Of a stretch of DNA of 10,152 nucleotides, positions 6,542 to 10,152 are shown piece by piece. The stretch lies in the NCBI GenBank assembly GCA_021772875.1, contig JAJFLD010000206.1, positions 1-10,152 on the forward strand, in the 5' to 3' direction. Source of the stretch: Ghiorsea sp. Lineage in GTDB: Bacteria > Pseudomonadota > Zetaproteobacteria > Mariprofundales > Mariprofundaceae. Made by a program: the position numbers and the translations under genes. The notes beneath the pieces are model-generated. The model saw nothing but the letters and a program-made list of their open reading frames with translations. It was not told the DNA's origin and did not search any database. Position 1 is the stretch's first letter, and each line of letters opens with the position of its first letter.

Positions 6542-6913
6542 ATGGCTAGGCCACTTAAAATTTTTATGCGCGGAAAAAGTATCACTTTATTACAAGAGGT
6601 GTTGCGCCGTTTGGGTTATGTCATTGAAGATCAGCGCGGCTTGTTTGGTACAATGACAAGGGATGCCGTGAAAAGTTTTCAAAAGCAGCGTGATTTAAAA
6701 CCCACAGGCATAGTTGATGATGCTTTGATGCAGCAAATGACACATGGACAAACCTTTGTGCAACCAGCAGCTCAGATAGCGGTTGAAAACAAGGATGTTT
6801 CAGTGGATCAAAGGCAATGGCATGCTTTGGTTCATTTATTGGTGAGCAAAGGGGTGATTGAAGCAGGCGAGCTGGAAGCTATGATGGATAAGGTAAAACC
6901 TACAGGTTTGTAA
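6542..6913 (+). CDS. Peptidoglycan-binding-domain protein without signal peptide
   Basis: The 123-aa protein carries one PG_binding_1-like repeat (about 11-66), seen as GKSITLLQEVLRRLGYVI, then GLFGTMTRDAVKSFQKQRDL and PTGIVDDALMQQM. A linker is followed by a C-terminal helical segment (about 91-117, WHALVHLLVSKGVIEAGELEAMM). There is no signal peptide and no membrane segment, so a periplasmic location is not supported by the sequence; this domain also occurs in cytoplasmic or phage-type proteins. AAGGAGG (6529-6535) stands 6 nt before the ATG, the strongest ribosome binding site in the window. The TAA overlaps the next ATG by one base (TAATG at 6911-6915), so it leads a coupled three-gene unit ending in dinB. 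Its function is not known. Confidence 0.82.
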   Translation: MARPLKIFMRGKSITLLQEVLRRLGYVIEDQRGLFGTMTRDAVKSFQKQRDLKPTGIVDDALMQQMTHGQTFVQPAAQIAVENKDVSVDQRQWHALVHLLVSKGVIEAGELEAMMDKVKPTGL

Positions 6914-7461
6914 TGCTCCTTCGGCCAACATTCACACAACATCTTGCAAAGCAGTTGCTTGATTGCAAACACATCAATCTGATGAGTCCTCATGGTCAAG
7001 GACGCAGGCGCACGCTCGACGATATTAACCAAGTATTACCTACACATGTTGATGTATTCCAAGTGGATTTAAAGCGAGAGCAGAATGGCTATGATTGTTT
7101 GCGTTTGCATCTAGAGGCACACGAGGAAAACAAACAAGGTATTGTTATTTTACATAATTTTTATGGTTCTGGAGCAGTGAAATCTTCATTGTTTCAAGCT
7201 TTGCAACAGTTTGGTTTATTATGTGTTTCTGAAGATCTTGTTTCCTCTGAGCATGGCAATCATAAACATGATTTTATCAATGTGATGTTGCCTGCCATCA
7301 CTAAAGCTGAGTTGATGCTTGAATTTGCATACCGCGAATTACCGCTTCATCAACATGCATACTCAGGGTTTGCTGATTGGTTGCTTCTACAAGATAAGCC
7401 GTATTCACGCTTGGATGAGCTTGCAGATGATTGGTATCAAAAAGAATTGTGGCAAGCTTGA
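6913..7461 (+). CDS. Unrecognised protein with a degenerate P-loop-like motif
   Basis: I do not recognise this 182-aa protein. Near the N-terminus, INLMSPHGQGRRRTLDDI (21-38) has the layout of an AAA-type Walker A strand-loop-helix (hNLxGPxGxGKTxLLxDI) with the first Gly, the Lys and the Thr changed (S25, R31, R32). A hydrophobic strand, GIVILHNF (76-83), sits where a Walker B strand would be but lacks the acidic pair. This reads as an NTPase fold that has lost nucleotide hydrolysis, which is inference. Further on are GLLCVSEDL (101-109) and an acidic, aromatic C-terminus. There is no signal or membrane segment. It overlaps the upstream peptidoglycan-binding gene by 1 nt (TAATG), and its TGA overlaps a possible TTG start of dinB. 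Confidence 0.8.
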   Translation: MLLRPTFTQHLAKQLLDCKHINLMSPHGQGRRRTLDDINQVLPTHVDVFQVDLKREQNGYDCLRLHLEAHEENKQGIVILHNFYGSGAVKSSLFQALQQFGLLCVSEDLVSSEHGNHKHDFINVMLPAITKAELMLEFAYRELPLHQHAYSGFADWLLLQDKPYSRLDELADDWYQKELWQA

Positions 7462-8558
7462 GCAAACAACGCAAAATCATTCATGTTGATATGGATGCAT
7501 TTTTTGCATCCGTTGAGCAACGAGACAACCCTGATTATCGTGGTAAAGCATTGGTGGTAGGAGGTTTGCCCAATAGTCGTGGTGTGGTGGCAGCGTGTAG
7601 TTATGAGGCACGCAAGTTTGGTATTCACTCAGCCATGCCTTGCTCGCAGGCATATCGATTATGCCCAACATGTTTGTTTGTGCCACCTCGATTTGAGGCC
7701 TACCGTGAAGTATCTGTTAAAATTCGTGAAATATTTTGGCGTTATGCATCTCAAGTAGAACCGCTATCACTTGATGAAGCATATTTGGATGTGACATATA
7801 CCGAATCTTTTGGTGGTTCGGCGACAAAAATTGCGCAAGCCATCAAACGCGACATATTAGCAGAGACACATCTCATTGCATCAGCAGGCGTTTCGTACAA
7901 TAAATTCTTAGCTAAAATTGCTTCTGGTATGGATAAACCAGATGGTTTATTTGTGATCAAACCCAAAACGGGTGAATTATTTGTGGAAAGCTTAGCCGTA
8001 GGGAAGTTTTTTGGTATTGGCCCAGCCACAGAAAAGAAAATGCACCAGCATGGTATTTATACAGGTAAGGATTTAAAAGCCCAGTCTTATGAAAAATTAA
8101 AGCAACTTTTTGGGAAATCAGCTGATTATTATCAGCAAATTGCAAGAGCAATTGACCTGCGACCCGTGCGCAGCTCACGCCAACGCCACTCCTTAGGCAA
8201 AGAAATAACTTTCGCCCAAGATATTATCAGTATTACACAACTCATTGATCACTTGGAATCGTTGGCAGAAAAGGTGTTTAAACAGCTTCAACATCATGAG
8301 CTTTCGGCAAAAACCATCACCATCAAAATAAAATACACCAATTTTAAACAGGTGACGCGTACACAAACACAGCCTAAAGTCATCACGAATTTAAGCAGCA
8401 TGAAGGCTGTGATTCCTTCGCTCTTGGCTTTGACGGATGCAGGCCACGTCCCCGTTCGTCTTGTTGGAATCACAGTCAGTGGTTTTATTCGAGATGATGA
8501 AGGCCAGCAGAAAAAGGTAGGAAGAAGTGATATGCAGCTTAATCTCAAGTTGGATTAA
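7458..8558 (+). CDS. dinB: DNA polymerase IV (Y-family translesion polymerase)
   Basis: Pol IV bypasses damaged template bases with low fidelity. The protein has all Y-family landmarks: IIHVDMDAFFASVEQRD with metal ligand D11 and likely steric-gate F16, GVVAACSYEARKFGI, the second catalytic motif SLDEAYLDVT (104-113; D106 and E107), ASAGVSYNKFLAKIAS, the thumb helix-hairpin-helix GKFFGIGPAT, a little-finger domain, and a C-terminal beta-clamp motif QLNLKL near residues 360-365. There is no ATG near the expected N-terminus. The TTG at 7458 gives 366 aa and a TTGA overlap with the preceding stop; GTG at 7449 and TTG at 7431 are alternatives, and none has a clear ribosome binding site. No LexA-type box is recognised near the operon start. 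It is the last gene of the unit and no convincing terminator follows. Confidence 0.95.
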   Translation: MSKQRKIIHVDMDAFFASVEQRDNPDYRGKALVVGGLPNSRGVVAACSYEARKFGIHSAMPCSQAYRLCPTCLFVPPRFEAYREVSVKIREIFWRYASQVEPLSLDEAYLDVTYTESFGGSATKIAQAIKRDILAETHLIASAGVSYNKFLAKIASGMDKPDGLFVIKPKTGELFVESLAVGKFFGIGPATEKKMHQHGIYTGKDLKAQSYEKLKQLFGKSADYYQQIARAIDLRPVRSSRQRHSLGKEITFAQDIISITQLIDHLESLAEKVFKQLQHHELSAKTITIKIKYTNFKQVTRTQTQPKVITNLSSMKAVIPSLLALTDAGHVPVRLVGITVSGFIRDDEGQQKKVGRSDMQLNLKLD

Positions 8559-8608
8559 GCTTAAGCACCTTATCAGCTTTCCATTGGTATGCGTTTTTAA
8601 AAAGGGTT

Positions 8609-9202
8609 TTAGCTACCTATGCCTAAAATTTCACGGGCACGTGTGGCAGCTTGAACACGGTTGGTCACTTCCATCTTAGATAAAATATCACTGATATATT
8701 GTTTTACGGTTCCTTCGCTGAGAAAAGTACGTTCAGAGATTTCATGATTGCTGCAGCCATCTACGAGGCAATGCAAAATTTCAATTTGTTTTTGAGAAAA
8801 TTTAAGTGTTGAAGTGCCGACAACGCTGGTTGGGAAAAAACATTGGCCTGCAAGAACTTGTTCAATAGCCGCTTGTAATACAGTCACATCATTTACTTTT
8901 GATACAAAACCAGCAGCACCTGCATCCAAGCAAGACTTAATGGATTCAAGGTTATCGCTAGCCGACACGACAAGTATGGGCACTTCAGGCCACAGACGTG
9001 CAATTTTAGCCACACTATCTATACCGTGCATGCCGGGCATTCTTAAGTCTAAGAGCAACAGTTTTATTGCTTTTGGAGATTCAAGTATGGTTTCAACCTC
9101 AGTATAATCACCAGCTGTCAGGATAGTGGTCGTACCCAATTTTTCTAAGACTACCTTGATAACTTCACGGTATAAACCATGATCATCAGCAATAAGGATC
9201 AT
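8609..9202 (-). CDS. NarL/FixJ-type response regulator, orphan
   Basis: This 197-aa two-component regulator has an N-terminal receiver with the acidic pair D6/D7 (MILIADDHGLYRE), the phosphoacceptor D52 in LLLLDLRMPG, the switch residue S80 (ILVVSAS) and K102 (GFVSK). A short linker leads to a LuxR-type helix-turn-helix (about 135-190, FSQKQIEILHCLVDGCSNHEI then LSEGTVKQYISDILSKM). Phosphorylation would control DNA binding. No histidine kinase is present in the window, so the partner is unknown. The ATG at 9202 is chosen because GGAGGAAG lies just upstream; ATG 9217 would start inside that site. It is divergent from the DUF1842 gene across 291 bp and converges on dinB with a 50-nt gap. Confidence 0.93.
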   Translation of the reverse strand: MILIADDHGLYREVIKVVLEKLGTTTILTAGDYTEVETILESPKAIKLLLLDLRMPGMHGIDSVAKIARLWPEVPILVVSASDNLESIKSCLDAGAAGFVSKVNDVTVLQAAIEQVLAGQCFFPTSVVGTSTLKFSQKQIEILHCLVDGCSNHEISERTFLSEGTVKQYISDILSKMEVTNRVQAATRAREILGIGS

Positions 9203-9207
9203 AATAA

Positions 9208-9215
9208 CTTCCTCC
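9208..9215 (-). promoter_or_regulatory. Ribosome binding site that fixes the response regulator start
   Basis: On the minus strand GGAGGAAG ends 5 nt before the ATG at 9202. It argues against the in-frame ATG at 9217 and the longer frame up to 9241. Confidence 0.8.
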
Positions 9216-9230
9216 ATGTTCGCGCAAAGC

Positions 9231-9259
9231 AGTATAATCAATACCTTTAGTTAATGCAA
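9231..9259 (-). promoter_or_regulatory. Candidate sigma-70 promoter for the response regulator
   Basis: On the minus strand TATACT (9231-9236, 5 of 6 to the -10 consensus) lies 17 bp after TTGCAT (9254-9259, only TTG matching the -35). The leader would be about 20 nt. Confidence 0.4.
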
Positions 9260-9338
9260 ATAGCTAACTCTTGGCAATGATATGCCGCTTTGTTTTTCGG
9301 TATTGTTTGCACATGACAGATTTCTGCAAGGTTTTCAT

Positions 9339-9359
9339 CAACTTAAACCCTTTAAGTTG
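9339..9359. repeat. Inverted repeat in the regulator/DUF1842 intergenic region
   Basis: CAACTTAAA (9339-9347) and TTTAAGTTG (9351-9359) form a perfect 9-bp inverted repeat around CCC. It lies about midway between the two divergent starts. The stem is AT-rich and only a weak T-run follows on the plus strand (ATTTTTC after 6 nt), so an operator is at least as likely as a terminator. Confidence 0.5.
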
Positions 9360-9404
9360 GAAGATTTTTCTACAGAAGTCGGTGATGAATAAAGCAGAGT
9401 CTAA

Positions 9405-9434
9405 TGAACATGTGGTTAGAGCAGAACCTATAAC
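9405..9434 (+). promoter_or_regulatory. Candidate promoter for the DUF1842 gene
   Basis: TATAAC (9429-9434, 5 of 6 to the -10 consensus) lies 18 bp after TGAACA (9405-9410, 4 of 6 to the -35). The leader would be about 50 nt. The match is modest and could be chance. Confidence 0.3.
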
Positions 9435-9493
9435 ATGAACTGCAACCAACCAAGTGTGCATCAGACGATTGCATGGTAATACAGGAGAAGACA

Positions 9494-9922
9494 ATGGGAA
9501 AAACTGAAAAAATGATAGGTTTGTTTGTTGTTTCATATGAAATCACAGAAGAGACTTTGGGTTCGCCTAAGTTTACAGTGATGTTGGCTGTGAATACGCC
9601 AGAAGAAAAGGTGAGTGGCACAGGCCAGATTACGACAGGAGGGGTAGAGAGCCCAAATCCTATCAATACAACACTGAGTGGCACATATACTTATATGGCG
9701 ACAATGAAAAATGTGCAGATTCTTATTAAAGCAACAGGTTCAGGGCATATTGGTTCACCCGTGCAACCACTAGAAGGTCAAAATGCTGATCTCATGATGG
9801 TGCTTGATGATAACTGGCAGTCTGGAACGGCAAATTATAAATATATCAACAACAATGGGCAGTGGATAAGTGTAGAGGGTGCACAAGTACGTGTGGTTAA
9901 CGCATCACTACAAGCAGCTTAA
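9494..9922 (+). CDS. DUF1842 family protein
   Basis: The 142-aa protein resembles the DUF1842 family, small soluble proteins of unknown function in proteobacteria. The pattern seen is MIGLFVVSYEI (7-17), VMLAVNTPEEKVSGTGQIT (29-47), LSGTYTYMATM (61-71), ILIKATGSG (76-84), MMVLDDNWQSGTANYKY (101-117) and GQWISVEGAQVRVV (122-135). The repeated hydrophobic/polar alternation suggests an all-beta sandwich. It has no signal peptide, Cys or membrane segment. The ATG at 9494 follows a good ribosome binding site (AGGAG, 9483-9487), which rules out the in-frame ATG at 9473. It stands alone on its strand, divergent from an orphan response regulator that may control it; that link is inference from position only. 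Confidence 0.8.
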   Translation: MGKTEKMIGLFVVSYEITEETLGSPKFTVMLAVNTPEEKVSGTGQITTGGVESPNPINTTLSGTYTYMATMKNVQILIKATGSGHIGSPVQPLEGQNADLMMVLDDNWQSGTANYKYINNNGQWISVEGAQVRVVNASLQAA

Positions 9923-9939
9923 CTAACGATAACCATAAA

Positions 9940-9975
9940 GATGAATCGCCGCATAGCTTGATGAGGCGATTCATC
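9940..9975 (+). terminator. Hairpin after the DUF1842 gene, possible terminator
   Basis: GATGAATCGCC (9940-9950) and GGCGATTCATC (9965-9975) form a perfect 11-bp stem with a 14-nt loop, starting 17 nt after the stop codon. No proper T-run follows (AAGTGGTTTG), so termination may be weak or need a factor. It could also be a stability element for the mRNA end. Confidence 0.5.
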
Positions 9976-9981
9976 AAGTGG

Positions 9982-9995
9982 TTTGAACGTTCAAA
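9982..9995. repeat. 14-nt perfect palindrome TTTGAACGTTCAAA
   Basis: The sequence equals its own reverse complement and starts 6 nt after the DUF1842 hairpin. Its GAACGTTC core resembles binding sites of some TetR-family regulators. Whether a gene beyond the right edge uses it is not known. Confidence 0.45.
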
Positions 9996-10152
9996 TAACA
10001 TAATCAGAATACATCCTTTAGCCAAATAAGACATATTTCAAACTTCAAAGTGCAAACATTTGTGGTGGTGTATGCTAAGTATTTTGTCTGCATTGGATGT
10101 GTTTCACATTTGCGACTTCTTTTTGCCAAGCGTTCGGTTAAACTTCTCATTT
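9996..10152. other. Right-edge region without an assignable gene
   Basis: A plus-strand frame opens at ATG 10072 (MLSILSALDVFHICDFFL...) and stays open to the edge for 27 codons behind a GGTGGTG stretch. A minus-strand frame ending at TGA 10004-10006 runs from the edge for about 48 codons (MRSLTERLAKRSRK...). Neither resembles a family I know. A small inverted repeat ATGTG-TTT-CACAT lies at 10097-10109. Confidence 0.3.

Noticed and set aside
8559..8608. Terminator between the convergent dinB and response regulator genes
   Set aside because: Only short stems (TTAAGCTTAA, GTTTTTAAAAAG) are visible, without a GC-rich hairpin and T-run.
9313..9438. 41-codon plus-strand frame in the regulator/DUF1842 gap
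   Set aside because: There is no ribosome binding site or recognisable family, it spans the inverted repeat and it overlaps the candidate DUF1842 promoter.
9264..9684. Minus-strand frames over the start of the DUF1842 gene
   Set aside because: They lie antisense to a gene with a good ribosome binding site and family pattern, and their composition looks like shadow translation.

Overview
The window comes from a Gram-negative bacterium, most likely a proteobacterium of moderate to low GC. The signs are a PagL-like outer-membrane protein, a periplasmic di-haem cytochrome c peroxidase with a Sec signal, and PurT, RluE, CutA, PhnA and VF530 proteins of the proteobacterial type. A marine gammaproteobacterium or an iron-oxidising zetaproteobacterium would both fit, and the sequence alone does not decide. 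Coding density is high, genes sit in short overlapping operons on both strands, and I see no IS, phage, CRISPR, tRNA or rRNA.

Layout. 1-1478 (minus): the N-terminus of a D-lactate dehydrogenase (ldhA, cut by the left edge) behind purT. 1744-2803 (plus): a di-haem peroxidase with a clear terminator. 2820-3806 (plus): a small membrane-anchored zinc-ribbon protein, then a PhnA/YjdM-family protein. 3812-4922 (minus): yjbR-like, DUF1499 and cutA genes joined by two ATGA overlaps. 4969-5574 (plus): rluE, divergent from that operon. 5584-6392 (minus): a PagL-like lipid A deacylase followed by a VF530 (DUF2132) protein with a TGATG junction. 6542-8558 (plus): a peptidoglycan-binding-domain protein, an unrecognised protein with a decayed P-loop, and dinB (DNA polymerase IV), again overlapping. 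8609-9202 (minus): an orphan NarL/FixJ response regulator. 9494-9922 (plus): a DUF1842 protein, divergent from the regulator, followed by a hairpin and a perfect palindrome. 9996-10152: nothing convincing.

Most genes are housekeeping: purine synthesis, 23S rRNA pseudouridylation, lesion bypass, peroxide detoxification. The less ordinary parts are the three-gene cassette that couples dinB to two uncharacterised proteins, the PagL homologue with an Asn at the expected catalytic Glu position, the zinc-ribbon membrane protein whose start lies just behind a terminator, and the orphan regulator/DUF1842 pair with inverted repeats around it. I did not find a clear new defence or mobile system.
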